Part shown: positions 40,521 through 49,882 of the stretch, in pieces
How the letters are laid out: every line of letters starts with the position of its first letter
Position numbering within the stretch: position 1 is the first letter of the stretch
Assembly: GCA_036824045.1 (NCBI GenBank)
Contig: DAITAZ010000001.1
Span: 1-64,000 of the forward strand
Direction: 5' to 3'
Length of the DNA: 64,000 nucleotides
Source of the DNA: DAITAZ01 sp036824045
GTDB lineage: Bacteria > Pseudomonadota > Gammaproteobacteria > Burkholderiales > Rhodocyclaceae
Notes under the pieces: generated by a model
Told to the model about the DNA's origin: nothing
What the model saw: the letters and a program-made list of their open reading frames with translations, nothing else
Databases searched by the model: none
Translations under genes and position numbers: made by a program

Positions 40521-41348
40521 ATGGACACCCTCATCCTGATCAAAGCCATCATCCTCGGAATCGTCGAAGGCCTGACCGAGTTCCTGCCCATCTCCAGCAC
40601 CGGCCACCTGATCCTGGCGGGAGATCTGCTGGACTTCAACGACGAACGGGGCAAGCTGTTCGAGATCGTCATTCAGTCCGGCGCCATCCTGGCGGTGGTC
40701 TGGGAATACCGGGCCCGCATCGCCAGCGTGCTGGCCGGGGTCTTCCAGCGGGACCGCACCGCCCTGCGCTTCGTGCTCAACCTGGTGATCGCCTTCATCC
40801 CCCTGGCGGCCCTGGGGCTACTGTTCGGCAAGACCATCAAGGCCCACCTGTTCAACCCCATCACCGTGGCCAGCACCTTCATCATTGGCGGGCTGATCAT
40901 CCTGTGGGCGGAAAAGCGCAAGCACCGCATCCGGGTGGACTCGGTGGACGAGATGGATGTGATCGACGCTTTCAAACTGGGCATTGCCCAGGCGTTCGCG
41001 CTGATCCCGGGCACCTCGCGCTCGGGCGCCACCATCATCGGTGGTTTGCTGTTCGGCCTCTCGCGCCGGGCGGCCACCGAGTTTTCCTTCTTTCTGGCCA
41101 TCCCCACCCTGGGTATCGCCACCGTGTATCAGTTGCACAAGGAGCGGCACCTGCTCTCCCTTGACGACATGGGCATGTGGGCGGCCGGCTTCGTCGCCGC
41201 CTTCATTTCCGCTTTCCTGTGCGTGCGCTGGTTGTTGCGCTTCATCTCCAGCCATGACTTCACGCCCTTTGCCTGGTATCGCATTGTCTTCGGCATCGTG
41301 GTGCTGGCCACATCCCATTTCGGCTGGGTAAACTGGTCGGCAGGATGA
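40521..41348 (+). CDS. uppP: Undecaprenyl-diphosphatase UppP (BacA)
   Basis: 275 aa membrane protein. The two family motifs are intact: EGLTEFLPISSTGHLIL near residue 15 and PGTSRSGATIIGGLLFGLSRRAATEFSFF near 165, which build the phosphatase site. It dephosphorylates undecaprenyl diphosphate to recycle the lipid carrier of peptidoglycan precursors. The stop overlaps the next start (ATGA). Confidence 0.96.
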   Translation: MDTLILIKAIILGIVEGLTEFLPISSTGHLILAGDLLDFNDERGKLFEIVIQSGAILAVVWEYRARIASVLAGVFQRDRTALRFVLNLVIAFIPLAALGLLFGKTIKAHLFNPITVASTFIIGGLIILWAEKRKHRIRVDSVDEMDVIDAFKLGIAQAFALIPGTSRSGATIIGGLLFGLSRRAATEFSFFLAIPTLGIATVYQLHKERHLLSLDDMGMWAAGFVAAFISAFLCVRWLLRFISSHDFTPFAWYRIVFGIVVLATSHFGWVNWSAG

Positions 41349-41929
41349 TCATCTACCTGCACGGTTTCCGCTCCGCTCCCGCCTCCCATAAAGCCCGCTC
41401 CCTGGCCGCGCGGGCTGTCGAACGCGGTCTGACCGACGCCTTCTGGTGCGAGCAGTTGCCGGTTTCGGCACAGGCCGCCATGGCCCTGGTGGAACCCGTC
41501 GTGGAGAGGGCGCTGGCCAGCCCCGGCCCCGCGCCCACCCTGGTGGGCAGTTCGCTCGGCGGCTATTACGCCACCTGGCTGGCGGAGCGCCACCGCCTCA
41601 AGGCGGTCGTGGTCAATCCGGCGGTGCTGGCCCCCATTTCCCTGGAAGCCTACCTCGGCCCCCAGAGCAACCTATACACCGGCGAGCAATTCGACTTCAC
41701 CGCCGCCCATATCGCCGAATTGCAGGCGCTGGATGCGGGCCCCCTGAGGGATCCCCGCCGCTACTGGCTGCTGGCCGAAGAGGGCGATGAGGTGCTGGAC
41801 TACCGCCACGCGGTGGCCCGCTACGCGGGGAGCCGTCAGACGATCCTGCCCGGGGGTGACCACAGCTTCACCCGGTGGACCGACTTCCTGGATGAGATCC
41901 TGTGCTTTGCCGGCCTGCTGCCGGCATGA
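41345..41929 (+). CDS. YqiA-type esterase (alpha/beta hydrolase)
   Basis: 194 aa. MIIYLHGFRSAPASHKARSL at the start, nucleophile elbow VGSSLGGYYATWLA, acid region LLAEEGDEVLDYRHA and histidine in GGDHSFTRW match the YqiA family of small carboxylesterases. Coupled to uppP by a four-base overlap. The natural substrate is unknown. Confidence 0.9.
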   Translation: MIIYLHGFRSAPASHKARSLAARAVERGLTDAFWCEQLPVSAQAAMALVEPVVERALASPGPAPTLVGSSLGGYYATWLAERHRLKAVVVNPAVLAPISLEAYLGPQSNLYTGEQFDFTAAHIAELQALDAGPLRDPRRYWLLAEEGDEVLDYRHAVARYAGSRQTILPGGDHSFTRWTDFLDEILCFAGLLPA

Positions 41930-42022
41930 ACACGCCTGCCGGCAATGCCGCAGGGCCTGCGATGTCTCCTGCGGGCAGCATGTGGCGCAACGGCTGGAGG
42001 GGTGTCCAGTGAGCGCGCGCCG

Positions 42023-42925
42023 ATGAATCAGCCCTCGACCTCGGACCGCCTCGGCATCTGGTGCGCCCTTGGCGCTTTCACCATCTGGGGCCTGTCGCCC
42101 CTGTACTTCCGGGCGGTGGACAGCGTCCCGCCCGCCCAGGTGGTGGCGCACCGGGTCATCTGGTCCGCCGCCCTGCTCAGCCTGTGGCTGGCGTGGCGCG
42201 CCGGCTGGGCGCCGGTGCGGGCCGCGCTGGGCCGGCCCCGCACGCTGGGGCTGATGGGGCTCACCACCGTGCTCATCACCGGCAACTGGCTCATCTACGT
42301 CTGGGCGGTCCACGCGGGGCGCACCATCGAGGCCAGTCTCGGCTATTTCATCAACCCGTTGATGAATGTGCTGCTCGGCGCGCTGGTGCTCGGGGAACGG
42401 CTGCGCTTACCCCAGTGGCTGGCCATCGCCCTGGCTGCCACCGGTGTCGCCCTGCGCGTGGGCGCCCTGGGCCAATTGCCTTGGATTGCCCTGCTGCTGG
42501 CCCTCACCTTTGCCACCTACGGATTGCTGCGCAAGCAGGCGAGCGTGGATGCGGTGACCGGCCTGTATCTGGAGACACTGATCGCCCTGCCCGTTGCCGC
42601 GGCCTATCTGGCCTGGCTGGCGATGTCCGACAGCCTGAGCCTGGGGGCCGGTCCCGGCGTCACCGCGCTGCTGCCGCTGGCAGGGCTGATCACCACGGTG
42701 CCCCTGGCGCTTTTTGCCACGGCCGCCCGGCGCCTGCCCTTGTCCACCGTCGGGCTGATCCAGTACCTCTCCCCCACCCTCAATTTCCTGGTGGCGGTGT
42801 GGGTCTTCGGCGAGCCCTTCGATCTGGCCCAGCTCGCTGCCTTCGCCTGCATCTGGGCCGGGCTCGCCGTATTCAGTCTCGATCTGCTGCGCGCCCGCCC
42901 CCCCGCTGCGCCCGCCACTCCGTAA
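42023..42925 (+). CDS. rarD: RarD-type EamA transporter
   Basis: 300 aa, ATG at 42023 (MNQPSTSDRLGIWCALGAFTIWGLSPLYFRAV). Ten membrane helices; VVAHRVIWS, GYFINPLMNVLLGALVLGERL and SLSLGAGPGVTALLPLAGLITTVPLALFATAARR fit the RarD branch of the EamA family. Substrate unknown (originally named after chloramphenicol sensitivity). A short CGGGC-AAA-GCCCG hairpin follows at 42939-42951. Confidence 0.9.
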   Translation: MNQPSTSDRLGIWCALGAFTIWGLSPLYFRAVDSVPPAQVVAHRVIWSAALLSLWLAWRAGWAPVRAALGRPRTLGLMGLTTVLITGNWLIYVWAVHAGRTIEASLGYFINPLMNVLLGALVLGERLRLPQWLAIALAATGVALRVGALGQLPWIALLLALTFATYGLLRKQASVDAVTGLYLETLIALPVAAAYLAWLAMSDSLSLGAGPGVTALLPLAGLITTVPLALFATAARRLPLSTVGLIQYLSPTLNFLVAVWVFGEPFDLAQLAAFACIWAGLAVFSLDLLRARPPAAPATP

Positions 42926-42965
42926 GATCCTGTATGGCCGGGCAAAGCCCGACCGGCCCCGCAGG

Positions 42966-42971
42966 TATAAT
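42966..42971 (+). promoter_or_regulatory. -10 box (TATAAT) of the RNase II-type gene
   Basis: A perfect TATAAT lies 29 bases before the start at 43001. The expected -35 region is GC-rich and overlaps a small hairpin; no TTGACA-like hexamer is visible. Confidence 0.45.
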
Positions 42972-43000
42972 CCGCCCCTTTTCTGCCCCGGCCTGACTCC

Positions 43001-44902
43001 ATGTACGTGCTCTTCGAAGAGGACGGCGCCTTTCGCGCCGGCGCCGTGCTCACGGACAACGACGCTACCCTGCAGGTGGAATTGCCCAGCGGCAAGCGCT
43101 CCAAGATCAAGTCGGCCAACGTGCTGCTGCGCTTCCGCAACCCGGAGCCCCAGCAACTGCTGGATCAAGCCGAGGCCGAGGCCGAGGCGCTGGAAACCGA
43201 TTTCCTGTGGGAAGTGTGCGGCGACGAAGAGTTCGCCTTCGCCGATTTTGCCCGCGACTACTTCGGCCACGAACCCGGGGCCGTGGAAGCCACCGCACTG
43301 CTGCTGCGCCTGCACGCGGCCCCCGTGTATTTCCACCGCAAGGGCCGGGGCCGTTTCCGCAAGGCGCCGGAGGACATCCTCAAGGCCGCCCTGGCGGGGC
43401 TGGAGAAAAAGCGCCAGCAAGCTGCCACCATCGAACGCATGGCCCAGGAACTGGTGGCCGGCCGGCTCCCGGAGGAGCTGGCGCCCATGCTCAACAGCCT
43501 GCTCTACAAGCCGGACCGCAACCGGCTGGAAACCAAGGCCCTGGAGGCCGCCTGCGCGGAAACGGGGCTCTCGCCCGCCCGCCTGCTGCTCAAGTGTGGC
43601 GCCTTGCCCTCCACCTATGATTACCACTACGCCCGCTTTCTCTTCGAGCATTTTCCCGAAGGCACCGCCTTCCCGGCGAGCACCCCGACCCCGGTGGGCG
43701 AACTGCCGGAAGCGCCGGTGCAGGCCTTCAGCATCGACGACGCCACGACCACCGAGATCGATGACGCCTTCTCGGTACAGGCGCTGGACGAGGGCGGCTG
43801 GCAGGTCGGCATCCACATCGCCGCCCCCGGCCTCGGCTTCGGCGTCGGTTCCCCCCTGGACGCCATCGCCCGGCGGCGGCTGTCCACCGTCTATATGCCC
43901 GGCAACAAGATCACCATGCTGCCCGACGACGTGGTGGCCGAGTACACCCTGGCAGAAGGCGCCAGCCGCCCGGCGGTGTCGCTTTACGTGCGGGTCAATG
44001 CCGACCTCAGCTTGAACGGTTTCGAGAGCCGCATCGAGCGGGTGCCGGTGGTGGCCAACCTCCGCCACCACGACGTGGAGCCGGTATTCAACGAAACCAC
44101 ACTGGCTGAAGGCGGTCCGGACTTCCCCTACAAGCGGGAGCTGACCCTGCTGTGGGAGCTCGCCACCGTGCTTGAGGCCGGCCGGGGCAAGCCCGCCGCC
44201 AACCAGAACCTGCTGGACTACAACTTTTACGTGGACTGGGAGGCGCAAACGGCCGACGGCCCCGGCCGCATCAGCATCGGCCAGCGCAAGCGGGGCTCGC
44301 CGCTGGACAAACTCGTGGCCGAGCTGATGATCCTGGCCAACAGCACCTGGGGGAAACAACTGGACGAGGCCAAGGTGCCTGCCATCTACCGCGCGCAAAC
44401 GGGCGGCAAGGTGCGCATGACCACGGCTGCCGCCCCCCACGAGGGCCTGGGCGTGGACTGCTATGCCTGGTCCAGTTCGCCCCTGCGCCGCTATGTGGAT
44501 CTGGTCAACCAGTGGCAGCTCATTGCCGTCCTGCGGGGCGAGCCCGCCTCCTTCCCGCCCCGCTCCCCGGAGCTGCTGGCCGCCATGCGCGATTTCGAAC
44601 TGACCTACGCCGCCTACGCCGAATTCCAGCGGGGCATGGAGCGTTACTGGTGCCTGCGCTGGCTGCGCCAGGAAGCCAGCGCTGAGGTGACGGGCCGCGT
44701 GCTGCGTGAAAGCCTGGTGCGCCTGGAGGCAATTCCCCTGGTGTTCAAATGCCCGTCCCTGCCCAATCTTGGCCCCGGTTCCCGGGTGCGGCTTGCGGTG
44801 GAAAACATCGATCTCGTGGACACGGAACTGCGCGCCCGTTACGTCGAAACATTGGCGAATGAGCCGGCAATTGTCGATGACCCTGCTGGGGCGTCGGAGT
44901 AG
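43001..44902 (+). CDS. RNase II/R-family exoribonuclease (RNB domain)
   Basis: 633 aa. The RNB catalytic domain starts near residue 240 with FSIDDATTTEIDDAFSVQ, whose aspartates bind Mg2+, and continues through STVYMPGNKITMLPDDV and CYAWSSSPLRRYVDLVNQWQL. The N-terminus (MYVLFEEDGAFRAGAVLTDNDATLQVELPSGKRSKIK) is an SH3-like barrel followed by a helical region rather than the cold-shock domains of E. coli RNase II. A C-terminal S1-like segment is present (VPGSRVRLAVENIDLV-like). It degrades RNA 3' to 5'. Confidence 0.92.
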   Translation: MYVLFEEDGAFRAGAVLTDNDATLQVELPSGKRSKIKSANVLLRFRNPEPQQLLDQAEAEAEALETDFLWEVCGDEEFAFADFARDYFGHEPGAVEATALLLRLHAAPVYFHRKGRGRFRKAPEDILKAALAGLEKKRQQAATIERMAQELVAGRLPEELAPMLNSLLYKPDRNRLETKALEAACAETGLSPARLLLKCGALPSTYDYHYARFLFEHFPEGTAFPASTPTPVGELPEAPVQAFSIDDATTTEIDDAFSVQALDEGGWQVGIHIAAPGLGFGVGSPLDAIARRRLSTVYMPGNKITMLPDDVVAEYTLAEGASRPAVSLYVRVNADLSLNGFESRIERVPVVANLRHHDVEPVFNETTLAEGGPDFPYKRELTLLWELATVLEAGRGKPAANQNLLDYNFYVDWEAQTADGPGRISIGQRKRGSPLDKLVAELMILANSTWGKQLDEAKVPAIYRAQTGGKVRMTTAAAPHEGLGVDCYAWSSSPLRRYVDLVNQWQLIAVLRGEPASFPPRSPELLAAMRDFELTYAAYAEFQRGMERYWCLRWLRQEASAEVTGRVLRESLVRLEAIPLVFKCPSLPNLGPGSRVRLAVENIDLVDTELRARYVETLANEPAIVDDPAGASE

Positions 44903-44977
44903 AATCGCGCTAGCTTTTTCCACTCAGGTCATCGCGCCCCGCCCGAGAGCGGGCCGTCTCGTCCCCCGATCGATTCC

Positions 44978-45919
44978 ATGGCGAAACCCCGCGTCAAGAA
45001 CCCCGCACCGCCCAAGGCCCGGGCCGCCGGACCGGCAATGGCCATGCACGCAGGCTGGCTCGCCGACCCCCAGAATCGCCTGACGCTGGCGCTGGCGGTT
45101 TCGCTGTTCATTCACGCCCTGTTGCTGTCGGTGCACTTCCGCCTGCCCGAGCGGATCGCCAGCCGCTTTTCCGACCAGCACCTGGAAGTGGTGCTGGTCA
45201 ACGCCAAGAGCGCACGCAAACCCTCGGATGCCCAGGCCCTGGCCCAGGCCAATCTGGATGGCGGCGGCAATACGGAAGAAAACCGCCGGGCGGCCACCCC
45301 GCTGCCCGCCTCGCCCAACAAGCAGTCCGGGGACACCCTGGCCGAAGCCAGCAGCCGCGTCCAGCAACTGGAGCGGATGCAGCAGGCGCTCATCACCCAG
45401 AACAAGGTGGCACGCCCGTCGGCGCCCACCGAGACCCACAAGACGCAGCAGACCGACCCGGTCGCCCAGCCCTCGGGCATGGATCTGGCGCAGAGCGCGC
45501 TGGCCATCGCCCGCATGGAGGCGGAAGTGGCCCGGCGGGTGGAGGAGTACAACAAGCGCCCGCGCCGCAAGTCGGTCACCGCCCGCACCCGGGAGGTGAG
45601 CTACGCCATGTACTTCACCCAGTGGCGGGACAAGGTCGAAAAGGTGGGCAACCTCAATTATCCGGAAGCCGCCCAAGGCCGCATGTACGGCGACGTGCTG
45701 CTGCTGGTCTCGGTCAAGGAAGATGGCAGCCTGGAAAACGTGGAAATCCGCCGCTCCTCCGGCCAGCAGGTTCTGGATCAGGCCGCCCTGCGCATCGTGC
45801 GCCTGTCGGCCCCCTACGCCAGCTTCCCCGCGGACATGCGCAAGGAGTACCAGATCCTCGACATCGCGGCCACCATCAGCTTCGTCAAGGGCGATCAGGT
45901 CCGCAGCCAGCTCAACTAG
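44978..45919 (+). CDS. tonB: TonB-like energy transducer
   Basis: 313 aa, ATG at 44978. One membrane helix near residues 31-48 (LTLALAVSLFIHALLLSVHF) with the SxxxH pattern of TonB, a charged periplasmic linker with coiled coil, and a C-terminal TonB fold (NLNYPEAAQGRMYGDVLLLVSVKEDGSLENVEIRRSSG). No exbB/exbD are adjacent, and the linker is not proline-rich like E. coli TonB. It transmits proton-motive energy to outer-membrane receptors or acts in a related envelope role. Confidence 0.88.
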   Translation: MAKPRVKNPAPPKARAAGPAMAMHAGWLADPQNRLTLALAVSLFIHALLLSVHFRLPERIASRFSDQHLEVVLVNAKSARKPSDAQALAQANLDGGGNTEENRRAATPLPASPNKQSGDTLAEASSRVQQLERMQQALITQNKVARPSAPTETHKTQQTDPVAQPSGMDLAQSALAIARMEAEVARRVEEYNKRPRRKSVTARTREVSYAMYFTQWRDKVEKVGNLNYPEAAQGRMYGDVLLLVSVKEDGSLENVEIRRSSGQQVLDQAALRIVRLSAPYASFPADMRKEYQILDIAATISFVKGDQVRSQLN

Positions 45920-46005
45920 TTGGCGGGTGCGATGGCCCCTTAGCGCCGGCGCAGGGGTTGAGGCATACTCCGCGCCTGTTCCCGACATCGTGCGCCTCCG
46001 CCATC

Positions 46006-46845
46006 ATGACCGACCGCTACGCCGTCATCGGCAACCCCATCGGCCATAGCAAATCCCCCCTGATCCACGCCGAGTTCGCCCGCCAGACCGGGCAGGATCT
46101 CTGCTATGAAGCGCTGCTGGCACCGCTGGACGGCTTTGTGGCCACGGCCCGTGCCTTTGCCGCCGCGGGCGGGCGAGGGCTCAACGTCACCGTCCCGTTC
46201 AAGCTGGAAGCTTTTGCGCTGGCCGATCGCCGCTCCCCGCGAGCGGAGGCCGCCGGCGCCGTGAACACCCTCGCCTTCGGGCCGGACGGCATCTTTGGCG
46301 ACAACACCGACGGCGCCGGCCTGGTGGCGGACCTGACCCTCAATCTCGGTGTTCCCCTGAAGAACCGCCGGGTGCTCCTGGCAGGCGCTGGCGGTGCCGC
46401 CCGCGGGGCAATCCTGCCCCTGCTGCTGGCCGGCCCCACCAGCCTCACCATCGCCAACCGCACGGTGGCCCGAGCCCAGGCGCTGGCGGAGGAACAGTTC
46501 GGGCAGTGCCCGGCCGGCGTCATGCTGGCGGCCTGCGGTTTCGATGAACTGGCCGGCCAGTGTTTCGATCTGGTCATCAATGCCACTGCCGCCAGTCTGG
46601 CTGACCAGGCACCGCCATTGCCGGCGGGCATCTACGGGGCCGAAAGCCTCGCTTACGACATGATGTACGGCAAGGGACTGACCCCCTTCCTCCGCCAGGC
46701 CCGGACCCAGGGGGCCGGACGGCTGGCGGACGGACTGGGCATGCTGGTGGAACAGGCGGCGGAATCCTTCCTGCTCTGGCGCGGGGTACGGCCCTCCACC
46801 GGCGAGGTGCTGCGCACACTGCGGGCCATGACGGGTGGCGCCTAG
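46006..46845 (+). CDS. aroE: Shikimate dehydrogenase
   Basis: 279 aa, ATG at 46006. Substrate motif YAVIGNPIGHSKSPLIHAEFA, catalytic Lys in GLNVTVPFKLEAF, Asp in FGDNTDGAGLV, and NADP loop VLLAGAGGAARGAI with NRTVARA. It reduces 3-dehydroshikimate in aromatic amino acid synthesis. A CATACT hexamer ~40 bases upstream may be the -10 element. It overlaps mtgA by 11 bases. Confidence 0.96.
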   Translation: MTDRYAVIGNPIGHSKSPLIHAEFARQTGQDLCYEALLAPLDGFVATARAFAAAGGRGLNVTVPFKLEAFALADRRSPRAEAAGAVNTLAFGPDGIFGDNTDGAGLVADLTLNLGVPLKNRRVLLAGAGGAARGAILPLLLAGPTSLTIANRTVARAQALAEEQFGQCPAGVMLAACGFDELAGQCFDLVINATAASLADQAPPLPAGIYGAESLAYDMMYGKGLTPFLRQARTQGAGRLADGLGMLVEQAAESFLLWRGVRPSTGEVLRTLRAMTGGA

Positions 46846-47575
46846 GCGCGGCCGCGGGGCGACCCGCCTGGCCCTCAAGCCGGTAGGCTGGTTGTGGCGG
46901 GGGTTGAAACTGGCGCTGGCGGGCCTGCTGGCGCTGTTCCTGCTCGTCCAGCTGTGGTTCGCCGGGCACATCCTGTGGTGGCGCTCCCACAACCCGGAGA
47001 GCACCCACTTCATGTCCCTGAGGCTGGACGAACTGCAGCAGGCCAACCCCAATGCCCAGTTGCGCTACCAATGGGTGCCTTACGCGCGCATCTCCGTCCA
47101 CCTCAAGCAGGCGGTGGTGGCGGCGGAAGACGATGGTTTCGTGGACCATGAGGGCTTTGACTGGGAAGGCATGCAGAAGGCGCTGGAGAAAAATCAGCGC
47201 AAGGGCCGCATCGTCGCCGGCGGCTCCACCATCAGCCAGCAACTGGCGAAGAACCTGTTCCTCTCTCCCGGCAAGTCCTACCTGCGCAAGGCGGAAGAAG
47301 CCGTCATCACCCTGATGCTGGAAGCCCTGCTGGACAAGCGCCGCATACTGGAGCTCTACCTCAACGTGGTGGAATGGGGGAACGGCGTGTTCGGCGCCGA
47401 GGCCGCGGCCCGGCATTATTTCGGCACCAGTGCCGCCGCCCTGAGTCCCGAGCAGGCTGCCCGGCTGGCAGTCACCCTGCCCAACCCGCGCAAGTACGAG
47501 CGGATGTTCGGGCCCCGGCTGCAAGCCCACGCCCAACGGGTGCAGGCGCGCATGCGCTATTCCGAAGTGCCCTGA
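46835..47575 (+). CDS. mtgA: Monofunctional peptidoglycan transglycosylase
   Basis: 246 aa, GTG start inside the end of aroE. One N-terminal membrane helix (LKLALAGLLALFLLVQLWFAGHI), then the GT51 domain with catalytic Glu in VVAAEDDGFVDHEGFDWEGM and the second motif GGSTISQQLAKNLFLSP, RKAEEAVITLMLEALLDKRRILELYLNVVEWG. It polymerises lipid II glycan strands in the periplasm. Confidence 0.95.
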   Translation: MAPRRGRGATRLALKPVGWLWRGLKLALAGLLALFLLVQLWFAGHILWWRSHNPESTHFMSLRLDELQQANPNAQLRYQWVPYARISVHLKQAVVAAEDDGFVDHEGFDWEGMQKALEKNQRKGRIVAGGSTISQQLAKNLFLSPGKSYLRKAEEAVITLMLEALLDKRRILELYLNVVEWGNGVFGAEAAARHYFGTSAAALSPEQAARLAVTLPNPRKYERMFGPRLQAHAQRVQARMRYSEVP

Positions 47576-47732
47576 CCAGCGTCGGCGCCGCATCCCGCCC
47601 CCGCACTCCGGTGCGCCGCGGGGACAAAATCCGCCCTTCTCGCGCCGGGCTCGGGCGGGCAGACATATCCCCGACACCCTGAAACCCGTAGAATTCCGCC
47701 TTTCCCGGCCGCCCCACCCATCCGGACACGCC

Positions 47733-49175
47733 ATGTCTGCCACCGACGAGCTGCTGCATAACGAGGACGTTCAGGCGCATCTGAAGCAGATTCAGACCCT
47801 GCTGGCCCGTCATCGTCTGGTGGAAGACCTGGTCCACCGCCAGGAGATGCCCCGCCACGACCTGGTGGAAGAGCTGGTGCACAAGCAGCACGTGGCCGAG
47901 ATCCACGCCCGGCTCGATCAGATGCACCCGGCGGACGTGGCCTACATCCTGGAAGCGCTGCCGCTCCTCGACCGCCTGTTTGTCTGGGATCTGGTCAAGG
48001 CCGAGCGGGACGGCGAAATCCTGCTGGAAGTCTCCGACGCCGTCCGGGAGTCCCTGATCCAGGCGATGGACCCGGGCGAGCTGGTAGCCGCCGCCGAGAG
48101 CCTGGACGCGGACGAACTGGCCGACCTGGCGCCGGACCTCCCGGACGAGGTGATGGAGGAGGTCTACGTCGCCCTCGATCAGGAGGAACGGGAGCAGTTG
48201 CGCGCCGCCATGTCCTACCCGGAAGACTCGGTGGGCGCGTTGATGGATTTCGACATGGTCACGGTGCGGGAGGACGTGACCCTGGAAGTGGTGCTGCGCT
48301 ACCTGCGCCGCTTCGACGAACTACCGGACCATACCGACCAGCTCTTCGTGGTGGACCGGGAAGAGCGCCTGCAGGGCGTGCTGCCGGTGAACGTGCTGCT
48401 GGTCAATGACCCGGAAACCGAGGTGGCGGTGCTCATGGCCACCGACATCCTCAAGTTGAATCCGGGCGACGAGGCGGAGGATGCGGCCCAGGCCTTCGAG
48501 CGCTACGACCTGGTGTCCGCCCCGGTGGTGGACGACCACGGCAAGCTGATCGGCCGGGTGACGGTGAATACCGTCGTGGACTTCATCCGCGAAGAAACGG
48601 AAACCGAGATCCTGGCCCAGGCCGGTCTGCGCGAGGGGGAAGACATCTTCGCGCCGATGATCGACTCGGTGAAAAACCGCTGGTCCTGGCTGGCCATCAA
48701 TCTCATCACCGCCTTCGTGGCCTCCCGGGTCATTGGCGTTTTCGAGGAATCCATCGAGAAACTGGTGGCACTGGCGGCCCTCATGCCCATCGTGGCGGGC
48801 ATCGGTGGCAATTCCGGCAACCAGACCATCACCATGATCGTGCGCGCCATCGCCCTCGGGCAGGTCAGTCAGGAGTCCACCCGCAGCCTGCTGCGCAAGG
48901 AACTGGGTGTGGCCCTGATCAACGGCCTGGTATGGGGCGGGCTGCTCGGCGTCCTGGCCTGGTTCCTCTACGGTTCCTGGCAACTGGGGCTGGTGATGAC
49001 CGCGGCCATGACCCTGAACCTGGTGCTGGCGGCCACCGTCGGTGTCGGCATCCCCATGTCCATGGCCCGCATGGGGCGTGACCCGGCCGTGGGGGCCAGT
49101 GTGATGATCACCGCCGTCACCGACTCCGGCGGCTTCTTCATCTTCCTCGGGCTGGCCACGCTGTTCCTGCTGTAG
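47733..49175 (+). CDS. mgtE: Magnesium transporter MgtE
   Basis: 480 aa. An N-terminal helical domain (residues ~1-130, HPADVAYILEALPLLDR), a CBS pair (~135-260, FDMVTVREDVTLEVVLRYLRRFDELP and VSAPVVDDHGKLIGRVTVN), and a five-helix membrane domain with the ion-path motif LMPIVAGIGGNSGNQTITMIVRAIALGQV. A homodimeric Mg2+ channel gated by cytoplasmic Mg2+. A TAGAAT hexamer ~40 bases upstream may be its -10 box; no Mg2+ riboswitch was recognised in the 157-base upstream region. Confidence 0.96.
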   Translation: MSATDELLHNEDVQAHLKQIQTLLARHRLVEDLVHRQEMPRHDLVEELVHKQHVAEIHARLDQMHPADVAYILEALPLLDRLFVWDLVKAERDGEILLEVSDAVRESLIQAMDPGELVAAAESLDADELADLAPDLPDEVMEEVYVALDQEEREQLRAAMSYPEDSVGALMDFDMVTVREDVTLEVVLRYLRRFDELPDHTDQLFVVDREERLQGVLPVNVLLVNDPETEVAVLMATDILKLNPGDEAEDAAQAFERYDLVSAPVVDDHGKLIGRVTVNTVVDFIREETETEILAQAGLREGEDIFAPMIDSVKNRWSWLAINLITAFVASRVIGVFEESIEKLVALAALMPIVAGIGGNSGNQTITMIVRAIALGQVSQESTRSLLRKELGVALINGLVWGGLLGVLAWFLYGSWQLGLVMTAAMTLNLVLAATVGVGIPMSMARMGRDPAVGASVMITAVTDSGGFFIFLGLATLFLL

Positions 49176-49279
49176 CGCCCAATTGCAGCAATAGCGCGCG
49201 GATTGGCGCGAATTCCTTCCTGTCCCCGGTGCGCGCGACTTGCTAGATTCGGGAGGTCCTGTTACTTCGAGATGGTCCC

Positions 49280-49786
49280 GTGCACCGCTCCCGGTCACAC
49301 ATTCGGCCAAGCCTGTCGGGTGGCTTTACCGCCATCGAGTTGATCCTGGTGATGACTGTCGTGGGCATCCTTGCAGCCACCGCGCTTCCGCGGGTAGTGG
49401 ACGGTGCCCGGGATGCCCGGGTGGCCGCCGCCAAGGGAATCGGCGCAGGCCTGTCCACTGGCGTGGTCATGGCCCAGTCCTCATGGTTGATGGCCGGCGG
49501 CAGGCAGGAAGAAGTGCCGATGCTGGGAGGCACCGTGGCGGTTGATCCGGAATCCGGCCTGCCGCGGGTGGCCGATACGGGCATCGCCAGCCTGATCGGC
49601 TGCAGCCGCTACCAGCAGGCCGGGTGGATGGCGCGGGGGGAATGCAGGGGCTTCGACCAGACCGCCGCCGCCGCGGAAGGGTGGTTCATGCTCAGCCCCC
49701 AGAATGCGCCCGACCCCAGTCGCTGCGGCGCCGTCTATACACCGGACCGCAATCCGCCGGTGACGGTGTTGACGGTTGGCTGTTAG
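49280..49786 (+). CDS. Type IV pilin-like protein, isolated
   Basis: 168 aa, GTG start at 49280. Prepilin signal GGFTAIELILVMTVVGILAATALPRVVDGARDARV with cleavage after Gly-Gly and Glu5; note Ala-Ile-Glu instead of Leu-Ile/Val-Glu. The C-terminal part has several cysteines (GCSRYQQ, ECRGF, RCGAVY, VGC). It is apart from the minor pilin operon and stands before a two-component pair. It may be a pseudopilin or a minor pilin. Confidence 0.82.
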   Translation: MHRSRSHIRPSLSGGFTAIELILVMTVVGILAATALPRVVDGARDARVAAAKGIGAGLSTGVVMAQSSWLMAGGRQEEVPMLGGTVAVDPESGLPRVADTGIASLIGCSRYQQAGWMARGECRGFDQTAAAAEGWFMLSPQNAPDPSRCGAVYTPDRNPPVTVLTVGC

Positions 49787-49882
49787 GCTTTCGCGGTAAT
49801 CTGAACGGCTGTGTAAGCGCCCATTGCCTGCAGGGTTGGGCATGTTCCAAACTAGCGTCATTTCATACGGACACAGTCTGCC

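Noticed and set aside
49176..49279. tRNA or other stable RNA gene in the spacer after mgtE
   Set aside because: No cloverleaf arms or conserved tRNA sequence could be found here or in the other spacers read by eye; a tRNAscan run would settle it.
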